In this document: positions 21,151 through 30,342 of the stretch, piece by piece | How positions within the stretch are numbered: position 1 is the first letter of the stretch | Layout: each line of letters starts with the position of its first letter | Source of the DNA: a virus | Length of the DNA stretch: 36,602 bases | Strand: one strand, 5' to 3' | IMG/VR virus record: IMGVR_UViG_3300020725_000003 | Span: 1 to 36,602 of that record | Made by a program: the position numbers and the translations under genes | Notes under the pieces: generated by a model | The model's database searches: none | Told to the model about the DNA's origin: nothing | Seen by the model: the letters and a program-made list of their open reading frames with translations, nothing else

Positions 21151-21491
21151 CAGTTCAATCCTAACGCTGCTGCTATCTGTTCATGGATAGTCAAATGCTG
21201 TCCTAACCAATCATAGAAGTCATCTTGTTTTCCAAAATCAGCATCTAACATATTGAAAGGATTAGATAATCCTAGTTGAGCTGCAAAGAACTGATGTTCT
21301 ACCTGATGTGCTTGCAACCAGTCGTCGAGGTTGTCTGGATCTGCTTCGTACAACGGAAATGCAGGCACCGCGATGCCTTGGTCAAAGAACGTATCACGGA
21401 ACAATTGATGCTGAATAGAGTTCTCAAACAAGAAACGCTGTAGCCCTTCCTTGTCACCAAACTCAACAATGGAAAGGGTATCGAAATCCAT
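21150..21491 (-). CDS. hypothetical late protein with internal duplication
   Basis: A 113-residue acidic, aromatic-rich protein. Two stretches repeat one pattern: 'DKEGLQRFLFENSIQHQLFRDTFFDQG' and 'NLDDWLQAHQVEHQFFAAQLGL', with a third echo 'DDFYDWLGQHLTIHEQIAAALGL'. Each has D-x(3-6)-[LW]-[LQ]-x3-x-x-[HQ]-x2-[FI], so it may be built from three helical hairpin repeats. It is probably structural. Coupled to both neighbours by one-base overlaps. Confidence 0.6.
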   Translation of the reverse strand: MDFDTLSIVEFGDKEGLQRFLFENSIQHQLFRDTFFDQGIAVPAFPLYEADPDNLDDWLQAHQVEHQFFAAQLGLSNPFNMLDADFGKQDDFYDWLGQHLTIHEQIAAALGLN

Positions 21492-21700
21492 TACTTGTCA
21501 GCCTTTTTATCCAATTTATCAAAGATCTGTTTCAAAATGTCTTTAATCTCAACGATGTCTTGCTTGTAATCTATTTTAGTAACGTAGTTGGTGTGTAATT
21601 CTTTTTCGAGTTCTCGCACAGCTTCCCAAAGCGTTTTGAGAAACCAACCTGCTACCGCACCACAGCCAGCAATGATTATATTGATGAGATCCTGAGACAT
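21491..21700 (-). CDS. small membrane-anchored coiled-coil protein
   Basis: A 69-residue protein: an N-terminal hydrophobic helix (LINIIIAGCGAVAGWFLKTLW) followed by a charged coiled coil (EAVRELEKELHTNYV ... DIVEIKDILKQIFDKLDKK). This layout is common in small phage membrane proteins near fibre or lysis genes. It may be a holin-like or membrane-contact protein; no firm call. Confidence 0.6.
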   Translation of the reverse strand: MSQDLINIIIAGCGAVAGWFLKTLWEAVRELEKELHTNYVTKIDYKQDIVEIKDILKQIFDKLDKKADK

Positions 21701-21701
21701 A

Positions 21702-22565
21702 TTACACTGCGTAGTAAGGGATTTTGACGTTAGTGCCGTTAAGATTGATTGTCAGATAACCTGCCGGAACTAAAGGCAGTGAAGGCGTTGCAAATGTGGC
21801 CGTGGAAGATGTGCCAGCAGCCAAGTTCGCAATTGTTACAGTATTGTTAGCATTGATCGTCAAAGCATCCGATGTGCTTGTTGATCCATTTGCTAAGAAA
21901 TGAACGGCATTTGCGCCATTGGTGCCAATTGTTAAATCAGAATTAGCTCCAGATTGGATAAATGTAGCATTCGGCAAGGAAAAGCTGTTGTTGGGGAAAC
22001 CCGCAGCTACATAGCTATAATTGGAACTGTTTATTCCAAAATCAGCGTAAATTGTGCCAAGATCATTATAAAGAGAATAAGAACCATAAGCAGTGTTAGA
22101 AGTTAATTTGTTTTGCACTGCGACATAAGAATAAGTTGTTGCATTGCCAACAAAACTTGCAATCAAGCCCGTGTCATTTGTGATGTTAGCAGCGCCACCA
22201 ACGGATAATGTTCCGATGTTAGATGAAGCGCCGCTGTAAGTAATATTTGCAGAAGTTAGATTTGCTGTACCGCCAGTGATAGCTACCGCATTTGCGTTCT
22301 GAGTAGCCATCGTACCAAGGCCAGAAACCTGACCTGATGTAACGCTTATCGTGACGTTCGACGCCGACGTAAGACGCCCCTGCGCGTCAACCGTGAAACT
22401 TCCGACGGTGCTTGCATTGCCATAACTCGCTGCTGTAACGGTTGTGTTAGCTAAAGAGATTGTACCGTTGCCCGTGATTGGGCCTCCGGTTAAGCCGGTG
22501 CCTGTATTTATCTGTGTTACGGTGCCGTTACCACCACCGCCTGCTCCACCAGCTACTTTTAGCAT
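21702..22565 (-). CDS. tail fibre / appendage protein
   Basis: A 287-residue protein with the low-complexity beta pattern typical of trimeric phage fibres: GGGGNGTVTQINTGTGLTGGPI, then TVGSFTVDAQGRLTSASNVTI, a widely seen fibre motif, and many Asn/Ser/Thr repeats. The C-terminal part ends TINLNGTNVKIPYYAV. GAGGTGAACG is the ribosome-binding site. No chaperone or peptidase domain is seen. Confidence 0.75.
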   Translation of the reverse strand: MLKVAGGAGGGGNGTVTQINTGTGLTGGPITGNGTISLANTTVTAASYGNASTVGSFTVDAQGRLTSASNVTISVTSGQVSGLGTMATQNANAVAITGGTANLTSANITYSGASSNIGTLSVGGAANITNDTGLIASFVGNATTYSYVAVQNKLTSNTAYGSYSLYNDLGTIYADFGINSSNYSYVAAGFPNNSFSLPNATFIQSGANSDLTIGTNGANAVHFLANGSTSTSDALTINANNTVTIANLAAGTSSTATFATPSLPLVPAGYLTINLNGTNVKIPYYAV

Positions 22566-22573
22566 CGTTCACC

Positions 22574-22903
22574 TCACAGGCCATCGCCAACTGTAATGTA
22601 TATCTGAGCTGTTCCAGATGCAGTTATACCCGTAAAATACGCATTAGGCACAAACGTCAGAATTTCGTCTGTGTTAGGCAGCAACGGGAATGCAGGTCCA
22701 GTCGTAGTAACAATGGTTGCATTGTTAGTAGCGTCAGACGACGCAGTACCATAACCAAGAAACACCGTAACAGTGCCGGTGTTAATGATGCGATACTGAT
22801 TGCCACCGAGCGTTGAAGACACAGCTTGCACAGGCGATGGCGCAGTAGTTGCTGCCGTGAACGTGATCGTATTGCCCGTTTTTTGAAACGCGTTAATGCC
22901 CAT
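22574..22903 (-). CDS. small beta-rich virion protein (paralogue of 14136-14486)
   Basis: A 109-residue protein (MGINAFQKTGNTITFTAATTAPSPV...) ending YITVGDGL. It shares with 14136-14486 the order: N-terminal TITFT-like strand, QYRIINTG, a G-x-A/S-S block, FPLLPNTDEIL-like loop, then the C-terminal YxTxGxGL. A trimeric fibre-associated or decoration role is possible. Coupled to the upstream gene. Confidence 0.6.
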   Translation of the reverse strand: MGINAFQKTGNTITFTAATTAPSPVQAVSSTLGGNQYRIINTGTVTVFLGYGTASSDATNNATIVTTTGPAFPLLPNTDEILTFVPNAYFTGITASGTAQIYITVGDGL

Positions 22904-22904
22904 T

Positions 22905-23381
22905 TCAGGCTCCTGGTGCTACATAATCAGGGTCATGCGGCCAGTTAATGACCTTAGCCGTGATGAGGGACGGAATGTCGGTAGCTGCATTGATAGCAGC
23001 AATAGCTGTTGTAGCCTCTGTACGCACAGCAGCTCGCCATGTGAGCCAGTTAGCGGGCGGCGTGTATGCGCTGTCGTTGGCTTTGCGAGAGTCCATGTAG
23101 TCAGTTGGCTGAAGCATAGACCAGACAGTCTGTTGCACTTGCTTGACGGCAGTTGCTTTGAGCACAGTAAGATCTTTGTCGGTCGTAGAGAACGAACCGT
23201 CAGAGTTTTCTGTCACCCAGTAGTATTGATCGTCAGGCCGTGTCTGCTCTGCACGTTCAGTAATGCCAATAGCAGCTTTATCTGCCTCTGAAGCTAGACG
23301 CAGCCAGTTGGATGGGTACTGAACGCCGTCATGCTCAAACGGCTGATCTGGTGGAAGTGGTGTGCCATTGAGTAAAAACAT
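22905..23381 (-). CDS. tail-fibre-associated protein (fibre assembly/chaperone-like)
   Basis: A 158-residue protein. The front (FLLNGTPLPPDQPFEHDGVQYPSNWLRLAS) resembles a short module common beside phage tail fibres. The second half (VQQTVWSMLQPTDYMDSRKAND, PANWLTWRAAVRTEATTAIAAINAATDIPSL) matches the Trp-containing helical domain seen in fibre-assembly proteins (DUF4376-like). It lies between two fibre genes, which supports an assembly or connector role. Exact family is not certain. Confidence 0.6.
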   Translation of the reverse strand: MFLLNGTPLPPDQPFEHDGVQYPSNWLRLASEADKAAIGITERAEQTRPDDQYYWVTENSDGSFSTTDKDLTVLKATAVKQVQQTVWSMLQPTDYMDSRKANDSAYTPPANWLTWRAAVRTEATTAIAAINAATDIPSLITAKVINWPHDPDYVAPGA

Positions 23382-23393
23382 TCAAATCTCCTG

Positions 23394-25850
23394 TCAGCGA
23401 GCACGGCTAGATTGGAAAGGCGTTTCCGCGAAGGCAGCATACACATATGTGCCGCCGTTAGCATTGGTATCAGATGCCGAACTATTTCTAATTTTGAAAC
23501 CGTTAGAAAGGCCATCAAGCGTAACAACCGACCCTTCGGCTGCGCTGCTGTTTGCCGAAAGTTCTGCACTTTCTACGTTGTATGTGTCGCGGGACGTATC
23601 AAAAATGTTCCAAGCACCTGTGCTGTCAGAACGCTTAAACATTATCCAACGCGGCCTGAATCCGGTGTAACAGAAAGGCCCATCCGTACTACCATTGCCC
23701 GTGTAGCTTCCGAACGCAGAGAAGCCCGGCACTGCGGCCCAGCAGTAGGCGACTTGAGTAGCGGCATTTGTGTTGACGTTCCCTTGATTGCCAATTGAAA
23801 AGACAGATGAAGTAGGAGAAGTATTATTCCATACCGAAGTATCTGTCGTAGCAGCCGCAGTGTCGTTCAACCGGATGCGGGTGCCTTGACCAAGAGAAAT
23901 ATGGTAACACTCCCAAGGTGTGGCAGCGGAACTACGAGACTTCACAATAATCATAGATGGGACAGCGCCAAGACCATGCCCAACAGTACCTGTTGAACCA
24001 TTACCCGTATAAGTCACCACAGAGAACCCTGCGGTCGTGTTAGCCGACACGGTGGACGTGATGGTGCCACTGGTGTTGGAGACGGTAGAACCAGAGGCTT
24101 TCCATTGCCAACCGACGTAAGACCAACCATTTACGTTATTTTGATTATACGTCGTATTTCTTTGGGCGGTAAAACCATTAGAGTTGAAAGCAGTAATACC
24201 ACCGCCAGAATATTCAGCGGCAGTAGAATCACTGTTTAATAAATTTGAAGTTCCGCGTAATGAATCAGCCAAAATATTTTGCAAATTTGTTGAAGATGCT
24301 CCAGAACCTGATCTTAATTTTGCCCAGACAAAATCAGGTTGGAAAGTTGTGCCAATAGTATTATTGGCGCTATTTAATACTGCAAGAGTGTCGCCGTTGG
24401 CATTACCCGTACCCGTATACAACGTAGCCGCCATATACGCAGCACCATTAGGGACGTTTGACGATGGCAGATTGTAGGTGTTCAGTGCATTGAAGCCCGT
24501 TGGCGGGGTGTAGGTGAATGGCTGTTGGCCGTAATTCACGTTTAATGTTGATGTAGCACCAGAACCGCCAGCACCGCGTACATATGGGTAATAAATATTA
24601 CCTGTTAAGTTGGTAAATTGGGCATTTGTTCCCGTGGATGGAACGCCGCTTTCTGACCAAACACCGTTTTTACCAATCCATATTTTCCCCGCGCCAAGAT
24701 CAACGGCAACCATCATTACGTCGCCGTCTGCCGCAGCAGAAAAAATTGTTGTAGCAGTTGCGCCGTTTTTCTTTCTTACAAGAGGACCAGAAGGCACAAA
24801 TTGAAAACCCCAACAATTAGAATCGCCGTCAGGATTTCCGCTATATAAATTAAAACTATTATTAGCCCAACCACCCATAGCGTCACCAGACGTATTGGCA
24901 GTTTCAATCCATTCATAATACCATTTGCCAGTGGTAAAGCCCATTGTGGCAAGGCGTGTTTGTTGACCTGTGCTATTGCCAGTTGAAGCATATTGCAAAT
25001 TGCCGTTTGCAGTTCCTGTTGAAGAACTGGATGTAATTCCTAACGGATTCAACACAGCATAATTCGCCACCGACGCAGACGTAACCGTAGGGCTATCCGT
25101 CATGCTGTCGTAGGTCGTACCCGCCGTCAGGGAGATGTTGTTCGTCGTCCAGTTATTGCCATTGCCAGACGTGTCATAGCCAAGCGTGGTCGTGGATGTC
25201 GTGTTGCTGAACGGCAGATAGAACCCGTTCGTGCCATAGGTGCCGCTGTACTTAGCAGGTTGCCACACGCCGTTGGTGTCGTATGCACCAAAGCTAGATG
25301 GTGTCAGGGCTTGGCCGTCAATGAAGTTTACTTCGGCCATGTAGCCGTCAAAGTATGCAGTTCCGTTATTACGGCGTCCAATTTCATGAAGGACGTTTAA
25401 GTCGACCCATGTTTGGTAATTTTGCGCAGGGTAAGATGCAGTTGAAAATGACGTAATTTGTGCGCCATTAACATACAATTTCATGCGGTTTGCGGCAGTT
25501 GCTTGAGTGGTATCCATAGCCCAAACAAAATGATACCAAGCAGATGGATCACGAAATACTTGCGTTGTGGTTAACTGGACGGTAGAACTGGCAATAGTAA
25601 CCTGAAGACGGTCGCTTGTGTCAAAAAGCAGAATGTCAATTGTGGTATTTTCTGCGCCAAATAGCCATTGTTCAGCACCCGTCCCAATAGAACCGCGTTT
25701 TAGCCATGCACTCCACGTCCAAGTTGTACGGTTAGATGCACTCGCAGGTGTCCTATTCAAATACGCACTTGCAGACGAACGAAAGCGCAGTGATTTGCTG
25801 ACGCTGTAACCACCAGTAGTAGCTTTTCTAGTCTTGGCTGCGCTAAACAT
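23394..25850 (-). CDS. large receptor-binding fibre/spike: LamG- and SPRY-like domains
   Basis: An 818-residue protein. Residues of about 15-220 form a concanavalin-like LamG domain (YLNRTPASASNRTTWTWSAWLKRGS ... NRMKLYVNGAQITSF ... YFDGYMAEVNFIDGQALTPSSFG). A SPRY-like lectin fold lies at about 255-450 (GKWYYEWIETA ... CWGFQF ... VMMVAVDLGAGKIWIGKNGVW). The C-terminal part (TAGFSVVTYTGNGSTGTVGHGLGAVPSMIIVKSR ... FRPRWIMFKRSD) is a domain repeatedly found in such proteins (DUF7483-like). It is likely to recognise the host surface glycan. It overlaps the HNH gene by 8 bases. Confidence 0.8.
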   Translation of the reverse strand: MFSAAKTRKATTGGYSVSKSLRFRSSASAYLNRTPASASNRTTWTWSAWLKRGSIGTGAEQWLFGAENTTIDILLFDTSDRLQVTIASSTVQLTTTQVFRDPSAWYHFVWAMDTTQATAANRMKLYVNGAQITSFSTASYPAQNYQTWVDLNVLHEIGRRNNGTAYFDGYMAEVNFIDGQALTPSSFGAYDTNGVWQPAKYSGTYGTNGFYLPFSNTTSTTTLGYDTSGNGNNWTTNNISLTAGTTYDSMTDSPTVTSASVANYAVLNPLGITSSSSTGTANGNLQYASTGNSTGQQTRLATMGFTTGKWYYEWIETANTSGDAMGGWANNSFNLYSGNPDGDSNCWGFQFVPSGPLVRKKNGATATTIFSAAADGDVMMVAVDLGAGKIWIGKNGVWSESGVPSTGTNAQFTNLTGNIYYPYVRGAGGSGATSTLNVNYGQQPFTYTPPTGFNALNTYNLPSSNVPNGAAYMAATLYTGTGNANGDTLAVLNSANNTIGTTFQPDFVWAKLRSGSGASSTNLQNILADSLRGTSNLLNSDSTAAEYSGGGITAFNSNGFTAQRNTTYNQNNVNGWSYVGWQWKASGSTVSNTSGTITSTVSANTTAGFSVVTYTGNGSTGTVGHGLGAVPSMIIVKSRSSAATPWECYHISLGQGTRIRLNDTAAATTDTSVWNNTSPTSSVFSIGNQGNVNTNAATQVAYCWAAVPGFSAFGSYTGNGSTDGPFCYTGFRPRWIMFKRSDSTGAWNIFDTSRDTYNVESAELSANSSAAEGSVVTLDGLSNGFKIRNSSASDTNANGGTYVYAAFAETPFQSSRAR

Positions 25851-26472
25851 TCACGGTCCTATAATCAATGTTATATAAAGCGTAAGGCAATTTCATGCCT
25901 TTTACCAACCTTGTTCTTAACAAAGTTTGAGGTATGCCACCAATTTTTGCCCATTCAGCTATAGTGTGAGTTTCAGCGCCATAAGTATATTTTGCATTAT
26001 TAGATTTATTGTTTGCTTGCTCAACAGATGATGCCCACTTGCAATTAGACGGTTCGTAATTACCATCAACATTTATACGGTCAATTGAATACCCATTTGG
26101 CCTTTTTCCCATGTCGGAAATAAAGTTTTCAAACGAATTTATCCAACGATCACAAACAGTTATTCCACGACCACCATAACGAGCGTAGTCAGAATTTTTT
26201 GCATCGTAACAACGCTTTTTCATGGCTTGCCAGACACCGTATTCCGGCGAGTTTACCAATCCGTGTTTTTTAGCTAATTGGCTTAAAGATTCAGCTCTCA
26301 AACAACCGCAAGATTTTGTTCTTCCAGATCTCAAAGAATTGCCATTTACATTAACGGTTTTTCCACAATCACATATGCAAATCCAACCGTATTGTTTGCC
26401 CTTGTTTTCACCTCGATCAAGGACAGACAAACGACCAAATCGTTGCCCAAATATGTTAATTGCTTTTCCCAT
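25843..26472 (-). CDS. HNH/AP2-type homing endonuclease-like protein
   Basis: A 209-residue protein. The N-terminal part FGQRFGRLSVLDR ... WICICDCGKTVNVNGNSLRSGRTKSCGCLR is the zinc-binding module of phage HNH proteins, and YGGRGITVCDRWINSFENFISDMGKRPNGYSIDRINVDGNYEPSNCKWA is the HNH nuclease core (Asp-Arg-Ile, Asn-Gly-x-Tyr-x-x-x-Asn-Cys). A C-terminal helix-turn-helix follows (IAEWAKIGGIPQTLLRTRL). It stands between two fibre genes and looks AT-richer than they are, so it is probably a selfish insertion. Not an intron endonuclease: neither neighbour is visibly split. Confidence 0.88.
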   Translation of the reverse strand: MGKAINIFGQRFGRLSVLDRGENKGKQYGWICICDCGKTVNVNGNSLRSGRTKSCGCLRAESLSQLAKKHGLVNSPEYGVWQAMKKRCYDAKNSDYARYGGRGITVCDRWINSFENFISDMGKRPNGYSIDRINVDGNYEPSNCKWASSVEQANNKSNNAKYTYGAETHTIAEWAKIGGIPQTLLRTRLVKGMKLPYALYNIDYRTVNV

Positions 26473-27197
26473 TAGTAATTTTGTCCGTATACGGAGCCAT
26501 ACGTCGATACCCCGTCTTGGTAGAAGTTAAAGATGTCGATCTTACCCGTTGCAGAAGTAGGCGTTGGCGTTGTGGCACCGGCCCATTTTAAAGTAGATCC
26601 ACCTGCCCACGTCAAAGCGTCAGCAGCCGCGTAAGAGATCAAGATGGTAAAGCTCTTGCCTGATACAGAAGCAGGCAACGTAACCGTCGTAGAGCCGCTC
26701 GTCGTGATCTTCTGGATCGTACCGTTAGCCAAGCTCACAGACGTGTTGCCGGTCGCAGAATAAAGCGTCTCGGTGTAATTCGTAACTGTCGGCAAGTTCA
26801 ACGTGACGTTACCAAGAGAAGACGAGGTGCTACCAAGCGTGACCGTCGTGTTGCCAATGGTCGTTGTTGAGTTGGCAAGATACGAATTAGGGAATGTTGC
26901 AGCCACACTGGTCACGTTAGCGTTCTGAAGCACTACGTTTCCGAATGTCGTCTGAGTGCTGCCGAGCGTTACCGCCGTGTTACCAATTGTAACAGAGGTG
27001 TTCGACAAAAACGAGTTAGGGAAGGTCGATGACACAGAGGCGATATTGGCATTATTCAGCGTCAAATTGCCGATGTTCGTGAATGTGCCATTGATGGTCA
27101 CTGCCGTGTTGCCAAGTGTGATCGGCGTAGCAAAGTTAGCATCGAGGTTCGCCAACGGGATAGCCGATGTGGCATTTGCAAAAGTGTAGAAGGTCAT
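26472..27197 (-). CDS. tail fibre protein with tandem repeats
   Basis: A 241-residue protein. Two adjacent copies of a unit of about 44 residues are visible: TFPNSFLSNTSVTIGNTAVTLGSTQTTFGNVVLQNANVTSV and the next, TFPNSYLANSTTTIGNTTVTLGSTSSSLGNV. The end is a small beta domain (TVTLPASVSGKSFTILISYAAADALTW). Typical shaft-plus-tip of a trimeric fibre. It precedes the HNH gene and is coupled to the nozzle gene by TAATG. Confidence 0.72.
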   Translation of the reverse strand: MTFYTFANATSAIPLANLDANFATPITLGNTAVTINGTFTNIGNLTLNNANIASVSSTFPNSFLSNTSVTIGNTAVTLGSTQTTFGNVVLQNANVTSVAATFPNSYLANSTTTIGNTTVTLGSTSSSLGNVTLNLPTVTNYTETLYSATGNTSVSLANGTIQKITTSGSTTVTLPASVSGKSFTILISYAAADALTWAGGSTLKWAGATTPTPTSATGKIDIFNFYQDGVSTYGSVYGQNY

Positions 27198-29425
27198 TAG
27201 AACCTCGCTCTGAGTTCGTATTCCATTTCAAACGTATTATAAGTCAATGCTGCTGTATTTGATGTTACAGTAAGTCCGAGATATTTTCCATACTGCTGCG
27301 CGTCAGACTTGTAGAGAGTATAGCCGTAGCCGCCGATCCAACCGATAGTGGCATTGGAGTTGTTTTTCCAAGGGATTGTGTCGCCCAACAGGTTCGTCCA
27401 AGTGATTGTATTAATAAACACATAGGTCGGAGACGTGTTATTCGGGCTATCAACCGTGACATTGATGCCGCCAGACACCGTCAAAGTGGCTTCCACGCCG
27501 AATTTCAGGGCTTGTTTGTCCCTAATAATGTCCGTCAAAGGCCACAAAGCCGTCTGCAACATGGACGAAATGTTGGATGTGGAGCTTGAATACAGCTTGA
27601 CCAGATTGCTGCCGCCGGTGCCATACATGTTGATGCCGCCGGTCAAAGGCACGGATGTGATGTAGGTCAGAGCGCCTTGGCTCGTGATAAACCACTTTTT
27701 ATCGAAGAAAACAGCCTGAATTGGCCGCGCACCGTTCACCGGATCGTTGTAGGTGAAGCTGAATGCAGCGCACAAAATGTTGTTCAGCAGCACTTCGCCG
27801 CCCGAAATAGGCTGTGTAAAGTCGATATACGGGAAAATACCGTCAAGAGAGTCTGACAGCTTGGTCGTGGTAGCGCCAACGAGGGCATACACGCCGTAAT
27901 CGTTCATGAACAGCAACGAGCGGAAGTACGGGAAGATGGCGTCGATGCGCTTGGAACCGATAGAGGCCGACACGTTGGTATTGGTGAAGGTGGTCAGGCC
28001 GGTTGTGCCGACGCGAACGTCCGAAAACACGTTGATTGAATCGTCACCGAACACATACAAGAAGTTATTAGCGCTAATAAGCGCTGTGATCTTGCTGTGC
28101 AGCGTGTCATCTTGCAAGTTTAAGTTACCGGCGGAGACGGTCACAAAGTCATTGTAGGAACCAGCCGCCGAGTAAAACACGGTACGGCCCTGTGCAATCC
28201 ACACACGACCTTGGAAAGAAGCAATATCTACGCTGCTGTCGGCTGTAATTACGCCTGTAGCCGCGGCGTTGTTGCCAGAACCACCAGAGAAGCTAATTGT
28301 AGGTGCTGACGTGTATCCAGCACCTGGATTGGTCACTACGATCTGAGTAACGACGCCACCGTTCACGATAGCCGTTGCTGCTGCGTTAGTGCCACCGCCA
28401 GGCGCTGCTGTGATGTTCACAGTAGGAGCTGACGTATAACCCGTACCACCGTTAGTCAGCACGACGCCGACAGCGCCCGTGTTGAACGTCAAGAAACCTG
28501 CGACCGCTGTAGCATTGGTTGTTGCGCCGCCACCACTAATTGTCACCGTTGGTGTAGCCGTGTAGCCACTGCCAGGGTTAGTAATCGTAATAGATGACAC
28601 CAGACCAGAACCAAGAACGGCAGTAGCAGCCGCATTTGTACCGCCCCCGCCTGTAATCGTAATGCTCGGTGCCGATGTATAGCCAGATCCAGGGTTGGTA
28701 ATCGTGATTGCAACGACGTTACCACCGGAAATAGTGGGTGATCCTTGCGCCTGAACACCAAACTGGCTAGTCGGAGGGTCGATAGTTACTGTCGGAAGTG
28801 ACGTATAACCTGAACCAATATTGGTCACTTGAGCACTAATAATGGTGCCAGAAGCGTTAGAAATGGACGCTACAGCCGTTGCTTGTACGCCATTTGTCTG
28901 GTTTGGCGCCGAAATAGTTACAGTTGGCACCGTCGTATAGCCTGAACCGGCATTTGTGATACCAATCGTACTTATGCAGCCGACTGTGATGAGATCCGTA
29001 CCATTCCACGTCGAATAACCCTTGTTAGGGTCACTGATGATGATGCGATCATTCTTCCACTGTCTGACACGCACGCCAGTTGAGGAAAACGTGCTTGCGT
29101 TAGCTATGTTGCCTTTGCTGCCAGACGTGACGTTGTAATACTGAGCCGAACCATCCGATTGAAACGCAAAGACATAGTCTTGATTGTTGACGTTCCAGCT
29201 TGTCAGCGTCTGAACCGTGTTGCTCCACGTTACCGGCGTGCCACTAATGGTCACGTTAGCCACTTGAGGCACAACTTTTAGATTGCCGAAGCCGATTGGC
29301 TGGATGTTCTCAATCCAAGCAAACTCTTCATCTGCAATAGCGGTACGGTTGGCTTTCGTGTTTAACGCCTTGAAAGCCTTCACCACCTGATATTGTTTGC
29401 GCTGCTCAGGTGACTTCTCTGCCAT
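27197..29425 (-). CDS. tail nozzle / tubular tail protein with GSGYT repeat insertion
   Basis: A 742-residue protein fitting the podovirus nozzle (P22 gp10 / T7 gp12 type): an N-terminal AFKALNTKANRTAIADEEFAWIENIQPIGFGNLKVVPQ, then beta-propeller-like strands, with a C-terminal MQTALWPLTDIIRDKQAL... region. Residues of about 150-385 are an insertion of seven tandem units of about 30 residues, each carrying (N)PGSGYTSAPTVTISGG-like sequence. The same repeat occurs in the adjacent adaptor protein. The units look like small beta domains decorating the tail. Role inferred from order. Confidence 0.8.
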   Translation of the reverse strand: MAEKSPEQRKQYQVVKAFKALNTKANRTAIADEEFAWIENIQPIGFGNLKVVPQVANVTISGTPVTWSNTVQTLTSWNVNNQDYVFAFQSDGSAQYYNVTSGSKGNIANASTFSSTGVRVRQWKNDRIIISDPNKGYSTWNGTDLITVGCISTIGITNAGSGYTTVPTVTISAPNQTNGVQATAVASISNASGTIISAQVTNIGSGYTSLPTVTIDPPTSQFGVQAQGSPTISGGNVVAITITNPGSGYTSAPSITITGGGGTNAAATAVLGSGLVSSITITNPGSGYTATPTVTISGGGATTNATAVAGFLTFNTGAVGVVLTNGGTGYTSAPTVNITAAPGGGTNAAATAIVNGGVVTQIVVTNPGAGYTSAPTISFSGGSGNNAAATGVITADSSVDIASFQGRVWIAQGRTVFYSAAGSYNDFVTVSAGNLNLQDDTLHSKITALISANNFLYVFGDDSINVFSDVRVGTTGLTTFTNTNVSASIGSKRIDAIFPYFRSLLFMNDYGVYALVGATTTKLSDSLDGIFPYIDFTQPISGGEVLLNNILCAAFSFTYNDPVNGARPIQAVFFDKKWFITSQGALTYITSVPLTGGINMYGTGGSNLVKLYSSSTSNISSMLQTALWPLTDIIRDKQALKFGVEATLTVSGGINVTVDSPNNTSPTYVFINTITWTNLLGDTIPWKNNSNATIGWIGGYGYTLYKSDAQQYGKYLGLTVTSNTAALTYNTFEMEYELRARF

Positions 29426-30330
29426 TAGTATGGCCTCGAATAAGGATCAGGCATACGACGGGTAAACGTCGAGGACAGCACGTTCTGTGTCTTGGCGAGA
29501 TACTGATTCTTGAACAACTCTGCTTCGCCGTAAGACTGCTCTTTGTACTTAGCAATGTGAGCAGCATAGAATGGCACAGGATCTTGCCACGGCTGTGGTA
29601 TGTTTACTTCTACGTCGCTCAACGAAACTAGATCAACAGGCCGCACGACCGTATCAACCTCAATCGCATAATTTTGATCTGGCACAGGCGACAGATAGAA
29701 TGAGTTTGGCCCATACATGCTGTAAGCTATTGGACGACCTACATAATTTTGCCAAAACCGCAACTCGGCGTTGAACTGCGTCCAAGGCAGATAGCGCAAT
29801 GGAATGCGCGTGTTGCCCCAGTAGAGATTAATATTGATGATGTCCATCGTGAGCAGCCCTTGAGGCATACCCGTCAAGAATGCTGTAGCTGCTGCACCAG
29901 ATCCATTGCCATCCGTGCTTGTGATGGTGACATTAGGCGCAGTCGTATAACCCGAACCAGGGTTTGTCACTACAATAGATGCAATAGAACCAACGGCATT
30001 AGAACCGTATTCACCAGTCTGGCTAATTGTAGCATACGCCGCTGCGCTGCCTGAGCTGAACGTAATATTTGGCACGCTGGTATAACCAGAGCCAGGATTA
30101 GTCACTAGAACGCCAGATACTGTACCTGCTGAACTATCAAACGAATACAGTTCTTGGTTCTGAATAGCAACGGTGTTTTGAATGACGCGGTTAACGCCCG
30201 TATCACGGATGAGACGATTACGAGCGTTATTGATGTCGTCGGTAAGTTCCTGGTCAGTCCAGAAATTTGCGTTAGCGTCGTGCAGAAGCCTGCGCGTTAA
30301 CGTGATGTAAGACTGAAGCGTTGTAACCAT
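29425..30330 (-). CDS. tail adaptor (P22 gp4 / T7 gp11 type) with GSGYT repeats
   Basis: A 301-residue protein. The N-terminus MVTTLQSYITLTRRLLHDANANFWTDQELTDDINNARNRLIRDTG is the head-to-tail adaptor pattern, and LPWTQFNAELRFWQNYVGRPIAYSMYGPNSFYLSPVPDQ ... YAAHIAKYKEQSYGEAELFKNQY is its conserved C-terminal part. Two copies of the NPGSGYTS-x-PxVTI repeat are inserted at about 77-145. It connects the portal ring to the nozzle. The two GSGYT copies match those of the next protein. Confidence 0.82.
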   Translation of the reverse strand: MVTTLQSYITLTRRLLHDANANFWTDQELTDDINNARNRLIRDTGVNRVIQNTVAIQNQELYSFDSSAGTVSGVLVTNPGSGYTSVPNITFSSGSAAAYATISQTGEYGSNAVGSIASIVVTNPGSGYTTAPNVTITSTDGNGSGAAATAFLTGMPQGLLTMDIININLYWGNTRIPLRYLPWTQFNAELRFWQNYVGRPIAYSMYGPNSFYLSPVPDQNYAIEVDTVVRPVDLVSLSDVEVNIPQPWQDPVPFYAAHIAKYKEQSYGEAELFKNQYLAKTQNVLSSTFTRRMPDPYSRPY

Positions 30331-30342
30331 CGAACACCAACA

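Noticed and set aside
27197-29425. tandem repeats in the tail nozzle gene as a possible CRISPR array
   Set aside because: The repeats are in frame, vary in DNA sequence and encode the GSGYT units; there are no spacers.
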